Below, piece by piece: positions 15,801 to 30,792 of a stretch of DNA of 64,000 nucleotides. A model generated the notes under the pieces. That model was not told where the DNA came from and made no database searches. It saw only the letters and a list, made by a program, of their open reading frames with translations. Position 1 is the stretch's first letter. Each line of letters starts with the position of its first letter. The stretch is from positions 20,610,469 to 20,674,468 of the forward strand of contig NC_057790.1 in the NCBI RefSeq assembly GCF_014905175.1, given 5' to 3'. Source of the stretch: Aphidius gifuensis (lineage: Eukaryota > Arthropoda > Insecta > Hymenoptera > Braconidae). Made by a program: the position numbers and the translations under genes.

Positions 15801-18800
15801 TGCTTGTCAATAATCATGATAAATTATTTATATATAATAATTGAATTATGCAACAAAAAACAACAAAAATACTAAAAGTATTTTATTTTTAAAATAATGT
15901 GGCTTTTAAATTTGTTAAAAAAAATAATAATTTCATGTCATTTTAATTTTAACTAATCCAGTATTCAATTTTTAACTAAAAAATTTAAATTCACTCAAAA
16001 TATAATCTAATTTAATAAAATAATGAATTTTAAAATCAATAATATTTAATTATTAAATTTTTCAATGTTTAATTTAACAAAATTACTATCTTGAAAATAT
16101 TTGAAATATTTTTGTCATCATATTCATCTTTGACCTACCTCAATATCAAGATATTGAAATATAAATTGGACTGTATATTAATTATCCAACTGGTGTATCA
16201 CAGTGACATTACCATCTGTCTGTGACAGACATTTCATAACTCTACGTCATACTGTCTATATATATAATATATATTATTTGTAGACTCATCAAGTCACTAA
16301 AATACTGTATTATCAAAATATCTATTACTGGAAGACTACCAAGCTTCGATGAAGATCAATTGTTGCTAGATGTAATATATTATTTGAAGGAAACATGACA
16401 AGTCATGATATATTAATTTTGTTATTAATTATAATCAATTATTAAATTTTATTTATATATAAAGTAATGAATAATGATTCATCAGTTATAACATATGGAC
16501 ATTACATAATGCTTATTATTTTACCACTATGGGATTTATAAAAAATTAATTACATTAGATTGATAATTAATATGTATTATTAATTATATCAATAATGTCA
16601 AATAATTTATTATATTAAATACAAAGTTAATTATTTTTATTTAATTTTATTTTTGAATAATTCGTTAGTGATAATTACTTTTTGTCAAGTTAGATAATTA
16701 ATACAATTTCGTTGACTAAAAAGAGCTTAAATTTTTTAATAAACTTGAAAATTTCAATAAAATATATTAATAATTAATATTTTTTTATTTAAATTAATGA
16801 TTTGTTTTTTTTTTTTTATTTATAACAATAAAAGTTTTGAAATAAAAAACTTTTAAAACTCGTTAAACGACAAAGCAGTGGCTTGGTTTACCAAAATATT
16901 TTATATGGCAATTGAATTCAGAGTGAATAGAATGCTAAATTTAATGGAGAGTGAATTTTCTCATAAATTATTCTACAATTCGACAATATGTATTTGTATG
17001 TATATGTATAAAGGTGTATATAACTTTGGTCGAGTTTCAATCAACGCTCCCTTTTCCCTGGGGTTTGAGTTACAGAAAATTTAAGAGACCGTCACAGCCA
17101 GTGTGTCACGAAACTAAAGAAACCATTTGAAAATTTTGATGCCAAATGAAATCGGGTATTGGCTTTGACACAGGGTTCGAAGGAGAAAAAAAAAATGATA
17201 AATAAATGTTGGTGGTTCAAATATTTAGGGTGATACAGGACACTTGTATTGGTGATGATGATTGTAAAAAAAAAAAAAAAAAGAAAAAACAAGAAGGGTG
17301 CAAATATATATAAATAAAAAAAGCACTGGTCTGAAATGTCTTTCATCTTGTTGGATTTTAAACATAAATTTGAAAAGTTTAAATCCACCGGACGTTCTTA
17401 AATTTGATCAATTACATTTTTAAAATGAATTATGAAGGGTAAAAATAAATGAAATATTATTTGGACTTTTATTTTGAATTGATTATATACATTAAAGTTG
17501 AACTCGAATATTTTTAATAATTTTTTTTTTTATTTTTTTATATATTTTTCTTTTATAAAATAAATATTTATGTGTATTAAAATAAATATATATATTTTTA
17601 ACACAATGAAACATGAAAATGGGATTTAATAGTATATGCATTGAATGATTTCCACGATGGGAATAAAGTATGTGTTCAAATCGATCCAAGACATTTGAAT
17701 TTTAGTAGAGAATATTGTCTCATTGTATTACGATAAGTCGTCTACTATTTTTAACTTTATTTTTATATCGTTGAATTTTTTTTTTTTCAATAGTATTTTT
17801 GTTATATATATTTTTTTTATATGTATCCAATATTCCAAGACTCATACAAATTCTAATAAAATTGAGCGTGTTACTTGTGTATTTTTTTCTTAACTAAATT
17901 GGATTGGTATTTTATTGGCAATACTTGTTTTTTAAGTTGACACTTGAATAGTTATTTTCTTTGTTTTATAAACATATAAAAATGATAATATAAAAAATAT
18001 AATATATATGTTAGGATAAGAGTACCAAAATTATTTTAAAATCCAGGATGAAAATGTTGTTATGTCAATTTAGTCGTTTGGGATTCAAAGTTATTTTCAA
18101 ATACCTTCAAATAATCATGTAAAATTTGTGTCGATAATTTTGACTTTCCAATATACATACATGTATTTTTATTTTGTGTGTACGATATGAAACAGCTTCC
18201 GTGGGGTTGTCACAACTTTCACAGAGTATATACACATTGAATTTAAAACTTATACTGTAACCATGTTATTTTCCATATATATATTTTTTTTGTTTTTTAT
18301 TTTTTTTTTTTCTATATCCTTTTCAAGTACTATTTTTTAATTTATATATACTTGGATTATTTTTTATTATTTATTTATCCTTATTGAGTATGAATTTTAT
18401 AATCAAGAGTTTTTTATCTTTTCATGAAATAAATTAATTAGTTGACACTCGATTTACACTCGGGACATTTATGATAGAGAAATCATCCTTTTTTTTGTAT
18501 TTTTTATTTTTTTTATATTTAAATTTACATGTTGAATAAAAGGCAAAAATTGCAATTTTATATTTCATCAATTCCATAGAATGTAAATGTAAATAAATAA
18601 TATTTTATTTTAATTTTAATTACATTAAATATGATATATATATTGAGTTCATTTTACAGATCGTTTATGATTCAGTTGAATCACTATAAAATTGTAATTC
18701 ATTTTCTTTTTAAATAAATATTTTTTAACAAAGCAAATTGCATAATGTAAAATACTTTTGAATATATCAATAACATTTTACATTATCTTTTGAAAAAATA

Positions 18801-21800
18801 TATAAAAAAATTGATTGAAAAGTTATTTTTTCATTCATGTGGTTTCATCGTGTAATTATAAAGTTTCCTGTATAGAATTCAAACTTTTTTTTTAAATAAC
18901 CAAATAAAAATAAATAAAGAACACACGCACCGAATTGTAAATTTTCCATGAGCTGAATCACTTCAAATAAAAATCAATTTTTGAAAATATTTTATATGCA
19001 TAAAATGTCAAAAATATATATATTCAGTTGGTACACGCATATATCCAATATTCTCATTTGCCTATTGTCTATTTTCATTGTCCAACGTCATTTTGATGAA
19101 TACCATAGATAAAAAAAATTACAAAATGCTCACATGGTCGTAAACTAAATCAATTTTTTTTTTTTTCTCTTCTCCAACATGTACATAATATATTTTTACA
19201 TGAAATTAGTTTTTAACGTCACGTGTCATTTTGTTCATATATAATTTATCTAAAGTACTATCCACTTATATCTTTAAAAATAAATAATAAAAAAATATTA
19301 TGATTTTTTATTTATATATTTTTTTTAAAATGAAAATACTTTATTTTTCCATTTTTATCATTGTAAATTTTTTTTGTTATAAATTTTTCATGCAACCTTT
19401 CTTTCGTTTGAATTTTTTCTTTTTTTTTAACGATTATAATGCTAGTGTGAATTTGAAGAAAGAGATGTTGAATCCCTTTGTTTATTTTTTTCAATAGAAT
19501 AAAAAATAAAAAAAAGTATATAACTTGGATCCGTATAAAAAAAATTAGGGCATGATATATATTTGATATGAAAATCATTTCATTGTGTGTTTCCATGCAA
19601 ATTTAAGATATTTAAAGTCAATTTTCAGTCAATAAAATAATACTAATGATAACGTCAACATAGCCAATCAGCTTGCTTGTTAATTCCGGCTTGAATTAAT
19701 ACCGCAAGAGCTTAAAATATCTTCTAGTTTATATATGAAAACATTTATAAATTCTAAATACATGTATGCTTATTGTTATATATGTATTTATGAATATATT
19801 ACATATCTATACAAACATACAGACATCAAAAAAATATGTGCATGGTAAATTTTACCATTTACACGTATACAAACACTGTGCATATGTTTCAACAAATTTG
19901 TTATAAATTTATGAGTTTAGAGGCAACATGTATGTGTATATACATTTATTCGTATTACATTTCCGCTATATGAGAAAAAGATTTATACAAATTCCATTTC
20001 TACATATAAAATAAGAAAAAGATTTTTGTGGTTTCATGTAAAAAAAAAAAAATATAATAAAATATAAAACAAAGACAAAAAAAATATTTTATTTTTTGGA
20101 AATTTTACTTAATTTGTTTTTTATGTATTTTATTTGTATGTTTATTATTATTTTTTTATTATCATTTTGTTTTTTCTACGTTTTTGTACGAAAGATATAC
20201 GTAATTGGTAACAATTTGTTTTGGCTTTTTTTCCCTTGGGACAAATAGTAAACGAAAGTTTTGTTGGTACAAGTATGAAGTTTCAATTTATATTTAGAAT
20301 ATTAAATTTCGTAAATTAAGTTAAAAATAAGTAAATGTAGAAAAATGTTTTATAAATATAAATTAATTTATATATATTATTTTTTTTGTTTATTTAATTT
20401 GAAAAGAATTTTAATGAAAATTGATAGCTGATTTTTATGGCTATTGATGCTTGCGGTTGAATTTTTGGGATCAATAAATCTAAATTGAGAGCAACAATTC
20501 GTTTTCTCAAAAATTAAATATATCTGAATGAGTAAATATATAAATTAAAAATTAAAATTATCCCAAAAATCATTAACAATATTATTAAAACATAAAATTA
20601 TCTTGATAATTGTTGAAATGTTTTTTTTTTTTTTTCTCTTTTGTGTCGTTATTTTGTATAAGGAAAAAAGAATGAAAAATAGAAAATAAGTTATTTCTAG
20701 AAAGTATAGAACTCGAGTGAATTTTCAATTTTCAAGCTTTTTGTCCACTTTAAGATGGAAGCGGATCCAATTTGCGAAGGTTACAGAACTCTCCAGAGAT
20801 TCACATTACTCTGCTCGTCTTACGGTTCTTCACCAACCACGCTATTGTCTGCCAAGGATTTATTACATTTATTACCTTGTATCGAATGATAAAAAAATTC
20901 TTAGAAATAAAGAAATTCAATAATCAGTTAAATTTTCTTTTTTTATTATAATTTTTTTTTAACTCAATAATTGATAATAAACAAGTTAAATTAATCATCG
21001 AAACTTGATGAATTATATACATATATAAGAAGGAAAAAAAAACAAAAAAAACCAATTATGATTTATTGGAGCATAGATATTTTCATTATTTTATTATTTA
21101 TGGTTTGATAATCGAAAAAGAAAACGAAAAAAAAAGAAAAACTTATTAACCATAATAACGAATATTTTCAATAAATTATTATTTAATTAAAAAAACATAC
21201 TGAATCAATAGAATGAAAAAAAAAATCGCGTGTAATTATACCATTTGTAAAATATTCATTTTAATTTTTTCTTTCGAATTATTATATATTTTTTAAATAA
21301 TAATTGAATAAACCTTTAGGAATTTATTTCAATGAAATTTCATTCAATATTTTATGATTAAATTTTTGTTTTTAATAAAAATTCTTGAAATATTTTAATT
21401 GTATTAATAATTTGAAAAAATAATTAAACAACAAGCTAATTGAATTCAAAATTCAAAAATATATTTTGTAAAACATGCATGTTTAAAATTTATGTTTAAA
21501 ATGAATATCACACAACGGTTCTTGTAATTTGATTATCAAGTCAACTTAATGGATTTACTGATTGATATTCCAATAATTGAAATATATAGATATATATTCA
21601 TGAATCCACTTAAGCCAACGATAATAATTGTTGTGTAAATGTATCTACATTTTGTAATGATGAAAGCTCTACACCTAAGAGCAATTTCAGTAATGTTCTC
21701 TGGTCATTCTGTGTTGACTATTGGCACTTTATACTCAAAGCAATATTATCATGATTAAAAGCCACATTATAATCATCTCACTCAAACAATGAATATTGAC

Positions 21801-21858
21801 AATTGTTTAATCTCTTACATGTTTAATGTTAATAATTATTTCACGTAAATTATTAAAG
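12854..21858. other. Noncoding region between the RING-CH gene and the first visible dpr exon
   Basis: No supported exon. It may contain the promoter and 5' UTR of the minus-strand RING-CH gene (upstream of 12853) and part of an upstream dpr intron. It holds one copy of a dispersed repeat near 13610-13660 and one near 18426-18600. The short ORFs (15226-15498, 17092-17388, 19312-19596 minus, and others) are low-complexity and lack splice context. Confidence 0.5.
18426..18600 (+). repeat. Diverged repeat, copy 1 (also near 22.2 and 22.6 kb)
   Basis: The core, running from GACACTCG through GGGACATTTATGATAG to TTTACATGTTGAATAAAAG, is similar in order and spacing to copies at 22236-22420 and 22581-22770. 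It is preceded by GAAATAAATTAATTAGTT, almost as in the third copy. No coding capacity was seen. Confidence 0.55.
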
Positions 21859-22069
21859 GTATCTTGGATGCGAAAACGTGATATGCATATATTAAGTGCT
21901 GGAATATCGACATATACGTCTGACTTGAGATTTCAAGTGATTCATCCAGACAAGTCAGAGAATTGGACTTTGCAGATAAAGTCACCACAACTACGGGATT
22001 CAGGCATTTATGAATGCCAGGTCAGCACTGAGCCAAAGATGTCACTCAACTATACGCTCAACGTGGTCG
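21859..22069 (+). CDS. dpr: dpr exon: second half of Ig domain 1
   Basis: The acceptor AG is at 21857-21858 and the donor GTGAGT starts at 22070. The exon is 211 nt, starts in phase 0 and ends one base into a codon, which the next exon completes to Glu. It encodes VSWMRKRD, the core tryptophan strand of Ig1, and ends with the second disulphide cysteine in DSGIYECQ. The open frame that starts at the ATG at 21826 runs through the acceptor, so that ATG is not the real start. Confidence 0.92.
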
Positions 22070-25000
22070 GTGAGTACGCTTTGAATTATTCAATTTTTAT
22101 TTTATTTATTTTTATCATTTTTTTTTCGTACTTTTATATACACACACACATACACAATGTAAAATATAGAAATATATATATATATTACTAGAACGTTTTC
22201 TCGTAAATCTTATTTTTTTTTTTTTTTTTTTATCCAGTTCGATCCACACTCGAGACATTCAAAATAGAAAATCTTTTTCTTCAATATATACATACACTGT
22301 ATACTTTTTTTTTTTTTTGATATTCTTTGTATTTTTTTTCTTTATGTCTAACTTTACATGTTGAATTTACAATTTTATATTTTTACTGATTTTATGTATA
22401 TTATATTGAAAATAAATTTTTTTATTTTGAAAATTATTTACATTGATAAATATTAATGCTTTAAAAGTTGGGCTTGGAGAATTTTATAATAAATTTAATG
22501 ATCAATAATTTGTATAGATTGAAATTTTATTTTTATTTTCAATTACTGTTTTTTTCATTTATATATTAGTGGATTATTTTGAAATAAATTAATTTGTTCG
22601 CACTCGATCGACACTTGAGACATTTAAAATAGGAAATCTTTTCGTATACTGTGTGTATATTTTTTTTTTATCATGTATTTAACTTTAAATGTTGGATAAA
22701 AGAAAAAATTTCAATTCCGAATACTTACTGACAATGTATTATATTGAAAATATTTTTTTTTTCAAAACTATTCATACGAATAAATATTAATATAAAATAT
22801 TGAAAACAGTTATTGCATTTTAAAAATATTAATAAATTTAATAATCAAGAATTTGTTATTTAAATATATTAATTAATTTTGAATACTTTTATTATATTAT
22901 TTTGCAGATCTTGTTTTATTATGTAGTTAAATTATAAATTTATTTTATTCATCAAATAAAATTTTAACGATGTAACCACTTTACTATATCCCAACCACAA
23001 CATTATTAGTTAAAAAAAAAAATTAAAAAAATCATTTTAATTAATTTATATAACGTAAGAATTTTAATAATTTATAAAACACAAATGTCATAAATACATC
23101 TGTGTTAATAAATATTTAAAAAATAAAATTTAAATATTTTAATTCATCTATAATGTATGATGGTATACAAAAAAATCTCACCAACTCATCAACTGACTTT
23201 ACGAGGATTCTTGATTCTAACATCTCAACACGTAGAACCAAAACGATTTATCTATTTATCCATTGTAGTAGTGTATATGTGTTCTTTGTTCTACCAGACA
23301 TGACAGATACGATTTTACTATTTTTCTTGATTTTTCTTCTAATAATTTATCTAACATACACATTTTGATTTCGTATTCACTTCAATTTCTCAATTGTCGT
23401 TATTTGTCGATACTCAACTATCTGCACATACATCATTTTATATTTATTTTTACAATCACTAGATGCTGATAGACAAATATATATGTATCGTACTATCAGT
23501 AAAATATTTTATCAACTAATTTTTTTATTATTAATATATATAAATTATTATTATCTTTTTTTTCTATTACTCATTTGATGGTAACAAGGGCCACATGCCA
23601 ATCTCATTATCGTCGTTGAAACCCGATGATCCTTCTATTTTTACCGTCTATACAAAAAATATATATATATATTGCAATGAACCCGATAATAGACGACATT
23701 CCATTAAGGTCCTTCACGTGTCTGGACTTTGAGTACCGAGTATATCTTAAATCCAGATGCCGTCGTGCGATTTTTCAAGATGAAAAACGTTTTCAGAATT
23801 TTATACACATATACACTCGGATATATATTTATTGACACATACACACTCACACAGATATTATATATAAATCTATAATATATATGAATACACATTGAAACAT
23901 GTTAAGCTCACCAACGAACACTTATTACAAAACTATATGCATATGCCAATGGTAAATGAAGCTAAATATTTATTTTTCAATTTCCATCAGATGTTCATGT
24001 ATAATAAAATATATATTGTATACTGTCAAATAAAATTTATTGCAAATTACTATCAACTATTAAACTCAAAAATTCAATAAAATTTATCATTTTTATGTGT
24101 AATTTATTTTTTTTTTAATTTCATTTTTACAACTGATAAAAATAAAATAAAAAAAGGATTTGGCATTTTTGTTTTTTTTTCTACGTTATGGGTTTTTATT
24201 TTTTAAATTTATTTATTATTATTTTTTTTTTTAATATAGTGGATTGTCAGTTATTATTTTTTCGAATAAATATAAAGGCTAATATGGTTACTCATGATTG
24301 GAATATATGTGGATGATAAAACACCGATCAATTGATCAATTTTAAAAAACAATAATTTAAATTTGAAATATATGCTTTTTGATTATATTTATAAGAAAAA
24401 AAAATTATATTTATTGGGTGAAAAAAAATTTATTTTAAGCACCAATACGAGTTACTGGCAGAGTAATACATATTGTTGAATTTTAAGAGTATGTTGAGCA
24501 ATAACTTTGCAATTCTTTTGGTTTAAGTTTAAAGATTTAAAGTCTTTTATATGTGCAGTGATAAATACATGTTTGTTTGAATTAGTTGTGAAAAATTCTT
24601 GGTAAATGTTAGACGAAAAATTGGAAAAACAAAGTCGTCAGGCGTCTTGCTATAGTTGATCGCAAGTGCACTTGCTATCTTTTTTTTTTTTCTACCACAT
24701 ACAAGTTTAAGTTTGCTATTTTTTTCAGAAAATTTTAGAGTGAGTGATAAGTTACATTTTCTGTTGATCCCAAGTATCTTCTGATATTCACTTGACATTT
24801 AAAAAAAAAAATTAAAAACTTTATTAAACAAACAAATAGTTTTTTCTCTGAGTGAAAAATATATATAAAAATTTCAGATAGATTTAAATTATTTTTAAAA
24901 CGAGTTGAAAATAAAATTACGTTTAAATTTGGATAGACAAATTTCAGTAGTACAAGTCAAGCTGTGTCAGACTATTTTACTTTTTAATTTTACGTCTTGA

Positions 25001-27114
25001 ATTGATAATTAAATTGTTATAATTAACTTAAATTATTTATTTATTTAATATTTCAATATAATTTAAATGAACTTTTTTTTTTTTCAAGTTCAGTGTACAT
25101 ATAGACTTGTAAATTATCCTAATAGATTTGTTGTATCAATTGCTAATATTTAAATGGTTTTTTTATATTAAAGTATAATATATTATCTCTTTGTTGATTT
25201 ATTCATATTGATATTGGTGAATTTTCACGTGATCGCCCAATTAATGAAATATTTATGTGTACAAAGCTCGATGGGAATCCTCAATCATTTTCAATATTGC
25301 CAAGAAAATATTGACTTTTACAATCGAGATATTTGTTGTTCAAATTCAACTATATAATAATGATAATCATATTGAATTTTTACTAATAAAATATGTATAT
25401 ATTTATTCCAATTTATTTTTAGAAAAAAAAAAAGGAGAGATAAATAAATTTTAATGCAAAAATAATTTTTTTTTTTTTATTCAAATACGCTTTTGATTGA
25501 TTGACATGAAATAAATGAGTATTGAAAAATAAAAAAATAAAAAATTCATTATTGCTCTGCTTCAATTACTTTTCTTTATTTTAAAACTTTATTTACTATT
25601 TTTTTTTGAATATTTTTTATCAACCTTTTCAATGTTTTTTTTTTTAAATCATAAAAATAAAATTCATTTCTCTAATTGAATTTTATTTTTGATGGGCAAA
25701 CATTTTTATTCAGACGTCTATATCAACTGCTGATAAAAAATAATAATAAATATTTATAATAAGTATATACTTTATCAAATTTATTTACTTTTTTTTTGCG
25801 CGAAATTGAAAATATAATAAATGCAAAAATATAAAAAATTTATAATTCAATGGTGTGTTGTCAAGTGAATACAAACATAGTTCATCAAGCAGAAAATGTG
25901 CTGATATAACAATGTAGAAATAGTCCAAGATTTCAACAATGATTAATATAGGACATCGAAGAGGCCACTTAGCACAACCGCGAGTTTCACGATTACAAGA
26001 TCAAAAATAGCCTGGAGCGAGGCCAACTATTCATTTTATACAATCTTATATCACAATGTTTTACCTTTTATTATTATTATTTTTTTTCTTTCAACTTCAC
26101 TATTTCCATTGTACTTCTTTGACTATCACAATTCCCTGGATTTTATTATTATACACAAAATCATTCATTGATAAAAAATTTTAAATTACAATCATTTTTT
26201 TCTGTATTTTTTATTTATATCATTCGAAAATCCATTAGGTATAAAAAAAAAATAATAAACGATGATAAAGAATAAAAAAGGAGAAACGAACTATGCAAAA
26301 CTTGCAGTACTCAATCAATTGTTGTACAAAAAAAAAGTAATTTAACTCGAATTTAACTATTAAAACATTCCAAGAAAAAAATAAATGAATAAATATAATA
26401 GTAAGAGATAAAAAATAAATATATTGTGAAAAATGAAAGATGAAAAGAAATTTTATTTTTATACCCATCACGAATTTTCATAGAGATAAATGACTTTTAA
26501 TCTAAAAAAATATATAAATTTGATCATAAAAATTATTCAAATAAAAATTTAATAACATTGAATTAATTTCTTTTCATTTTTTTTTTTTTTTTTTGATAAG
26601 CTAAATTATTTTGACGAGATGCAATTATATTTAAATATGGGTTTAATTAAAATAGCTATTAACGAGAATTTTGATTGTATATAATCAAATGAAATGATAG
26701 TTATAATCTTGAAAAATGAATGACATATATTTTAATAAGTTTTTTTATTTTTAAAAGAAATAAAGTTTTAAAATTTTGACATTTTCTATTGATTATTATA
26801 TGTCTTGTTTTATTTTTGTGTTATTTTACGTGTCAGCATATTTTTTTTTATCGGTGTACCGAGTCAAATAAAAAATGAAAAAAAAAATTTTATAAAGAAC
26901 ATTGAATTGCATCAAAATGTCTTTCATGTCTATTACTGTTATACACCGAATGAAATGAAAAACTAGATAAATCAATCAAGAAAAAAATATATTTAAAAAA
27001 AAAGGTTTTTTACTTGAATGAACACATGAAAATACTCAAAGGACTGTGACGATGATTTCTCAAATTTGAGAGTTTATCGATTGAATTTGATTCTTAAACT
27101 CAGCTTTGACGCTT

Positions 27115-27148
<34 letters not shown>

Positions 27149-30100
27149 GGAAGTTGCTGAAGCAGACGATAAAATTTATCCGAGTCCTTCAAACACCATA
27201 AATTTCTGCATCATTTTAGTATTTAAATAAAAAAAATATTAAACTTTTTTTATTTTAAATTAGTTGGAGACACAAAGCGGATAAATAATATTGAAAAAAA
27301 AAAAAAAACAATAATCATAATATAATAAAAAGTAGAAAACTTTTTTTCTTTCTTTTCTTGCAGTTGAACAGTTATCAAAGATATTATGTCTGGATTGACT
27401 ATTGTTCAATTGTGCAACAAAATTATACATAAAAATTTTCAACGAGTATTTTAAAAGTATTTATATAATACTTTTAAAAAGTTTGAATAAAATTTATATT
27501 GACTTTTTTTTTTTGTTTTTTAATTCAATCAGTACTTCAAATATTTACATATGCATAAATAAATGTAGTTATTTATTATTATTTTTTTTTTGTTTTGTTG
27601 ACTGAAAATGAAAACTTTTTAAAGTGAGTAATGTAGATGATGTATATCTGTATATGCAAAAATATATTTGCAAAAGTCTAGTGTGTATATTTATATGTAA
27701 ACACTTGAGTTTATGTATTTTCAATTTTGTCCAAATACAAACAACAGAAAAATCAAAAGAGACACAAATATTGATAAATATACAAAATAATAAAAATTTA
27801 AAATTCAAGGGCATAAATCTGTTCAATCAATTGGTATTTTTTTTTTTTTGTTAGTCTAGTTTTTTTTTTTTTACATTGCATTTGCTTGAAAAATAGCCTA
27901 GTTATTTTGTTTGTATAAAATTTTATTCAGGTATTTTTTGGATGGTAGCTGCACTTTTTTTTGTTTTTTATTCACATCATTTTAGATATGTATTTGATTG
28001 TTACATAACTTATATTTACAAGTAAAAACATACGTAAACTTGAACACACACTTTATATACATGGAAAATCGGTAAATAATTGTGCAAAGTTTACTCAATG
28101 TAAAAATTGGAAATGTGCCAAAAAAGATTAGTCTGTGTTTAATTTATGCAAGTCAATTTTCATCGTTTTTTTTTTTTTTATTTTAAACTCAATGTAAACA
28201 CATAAACAAATAAAATTGTATATAATCAATAAAATAAATATTATATAACAATGTAGAATCAAAAAATTTTTTTTATAGATTTTTTTAAAATTTTTAAGAA
28301 CCTAAGAATTTCAACTCTTTTCTTTACGTTAAATAACTTTATAAAAAAATTTATTTTATATAGCAACTTGAAAATTCTTTAGTATTAAGAGTCAGAAATA
28401 TCATACAGTATATATAAAATATTGAAAGTTGTTGAGCAAAAGAATTCACTGAACATTGGTATAAAAAAATGAAAAAAAAAAAAAAAAAATTGAATAGAAA
28501 AATAAAAAATTCAATTTATTTTCTTTTATTTATTTAGTTTATACGTGAAAAATCATCGTTTAGTTCAGAATTTTTGATATTTTAGTCATGAAATATTTCA
28601 GGATAAAAATAAAAGTCAATTTTTGTTTGAAGTAACGTCAGTTATTTTGATCTACAATATTTACAGCTTATTATTTACACTAAAATAAATTCTAGTTCTT
28701 CAATGAAATATTGATTATTCTCAACAAGTAAGATGAAAAAAAATCATGTCAATAATTGTATGAGAATTTTTTAAAAAATAGTTGCAGTCTGTTTCTGCTT
28801 GCTTGAAAAATTGTTGGAAATATCTCCTGATGCGTTCTCTTAGGAGGATTTTATTACTCTTTTATTAAATTTTTATACGTTAATTTAAAATATAAATAAA
28901 AACATAAATGATAGATGCTATTTAAAAATAATTTAACAAACAAATATGCTAAAATTAAATTTACAAACATGACATGTTGCTTGTTAATATAGAATTTGTA
29001 TATTGAGGATCTTGAATGCAGATACAAAGATAATATACTAAACGGTCCAAACCTAATACAAACTGGGATAACTAAATGCTCGTGTTAACCAAGTCCTTAG
29101 GGTGAATTAGTTGAAAACAGATTTACGAAACTCTATCCAGCAACAACATTGCACTTCAGAAGCTTCTGTTTGAAGCCAATAACGCTTTTATGTATAGATG
29201 GATGGATGGATAGATGTATGGATAAATACATATAAAGGTTTGAAAATGACTATATAGTCATAAATATATATAAACTTTGTTTGGTCTTTATCATCATCAT
29301 CATTATTATTATTATGACGTATTTCAATTAACGTATATTCACAATGTATAGAAATTTTCATTTAAAATATTAAATAGGTTAATCCTATTTCTGATAAATT
29401 CACAATGTAAATTATTATTATTATTTAATTCTTTTGTGAATTTAAGCTTTTTATAATGACTATTCCAATAATATTCATGACATACATTCTTATATAATTA
29501 TTCATTACTACATTATTTGATTAACTTATATAACATACAATCAAGTATATGTAATTTAAAGTATAATTGTATATTAACTATATAAAATTAATTATTAATT
29601 AATTATTAATATTATTATGTAATATCTATCATATAATTATAACATTAACTATTATAAATAATATAAATATTCTAATTATATATTATTTATTTGAGTATTA
29701 TCTATTGAATCATTTTCATTGATGCCAGAATATGCCAAACCAATTCTTGCAATATTACGTGCAGCATTTATGACACTCTGGCTTACTTCAGATAAGTATT
29801 AAAAATAAAAGTTTTTATGAATTTGAAATATTTTATAATTATCATTACATGTCAACCCATAGATAAATAAATAATTAAAAAAATAATATTATTTTTATTT
29901 GAGTGTAAATTATTTGAGTTTAATTTTGATGAAAATTTTTAAATAAAAAAATTTTTTTTATTTGATTTTAAATTATTACAATAAATAATTTAATATTTGA
30001 ATTTTAAAAATTGTACATTATATTATTTTTCATTTACTTTTTTTATTTTTCATTTTTGATAAATTATTTTCAACACTTTTTTTCAATTAAATTCATGATA

Positions 30101-30761
30101 TTTAAATAATAAATAAACATGGAGTATTTAGTTTTTGAACTTGATGTATTCGGGCAAGAAATTTATATAAAACAACTCTAGTTGTGGTCAAATTGGTTTT
30201 ATGTGATGAAGTCCTAGTATTAGTCTCATGAGAATGGTCATGCTAAGTTTATTCTTGCAAAAACGACAGAAACAATAAAAGAGAAATAGAAAATTAGTTA
30301 AACCAATTGTAATTTTAAAAGTCACTCAAGTGAATAATAAATATACACAGATAGAAAATAAGATATGCATGTATAAAATGAATGAAAACAATAAAAAACA
30401 AAGAAAAAAAAAAAACCCATATAAATGTATACAAAAAATAAAGATAGAGAGAATTACAAAAACAAGTAGATATGGTATTAGCATTGAAACAAGTTTCAAA
30501 GTGCATGACCAAGATGCAAAATGCAAATGTACCACGACATGATCTAGTCGATAATTGGAAAATCGCCAACATCGAAGGGGTTGAAGGACCTAGAATTGAA
30601 CCAGTAGCTAGGAGGTAAAAGTGCAAGAGAGCTTTATACAAAAAAAAAAAAAAAAGTGATAAAAAAAAAAAACAGTGTGGTAGGATGAGAAGAGAGATGA
30701 GAGTGAGGTTAAAAAAGTAAAACGAATTAATGCCGTAGATATATAGATTGTTGGTTAAAAA

Positions 30762-30792
<31 letters not shown>

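Noticed and set aside
21826..21858. ATG at 21826 as the start of the dpr protein
   Set aside because: It lies in the intron before a clear acceptor, gives no signal peptide, and would leave Ig1 without its first half.
22238..22252. GTTCGATCC-like stretch resembling a tRNA T-loop
   Set aside because: No A box, acceptor stem or cloverleaf could be formed around it; it belongs to the tandem repeat.
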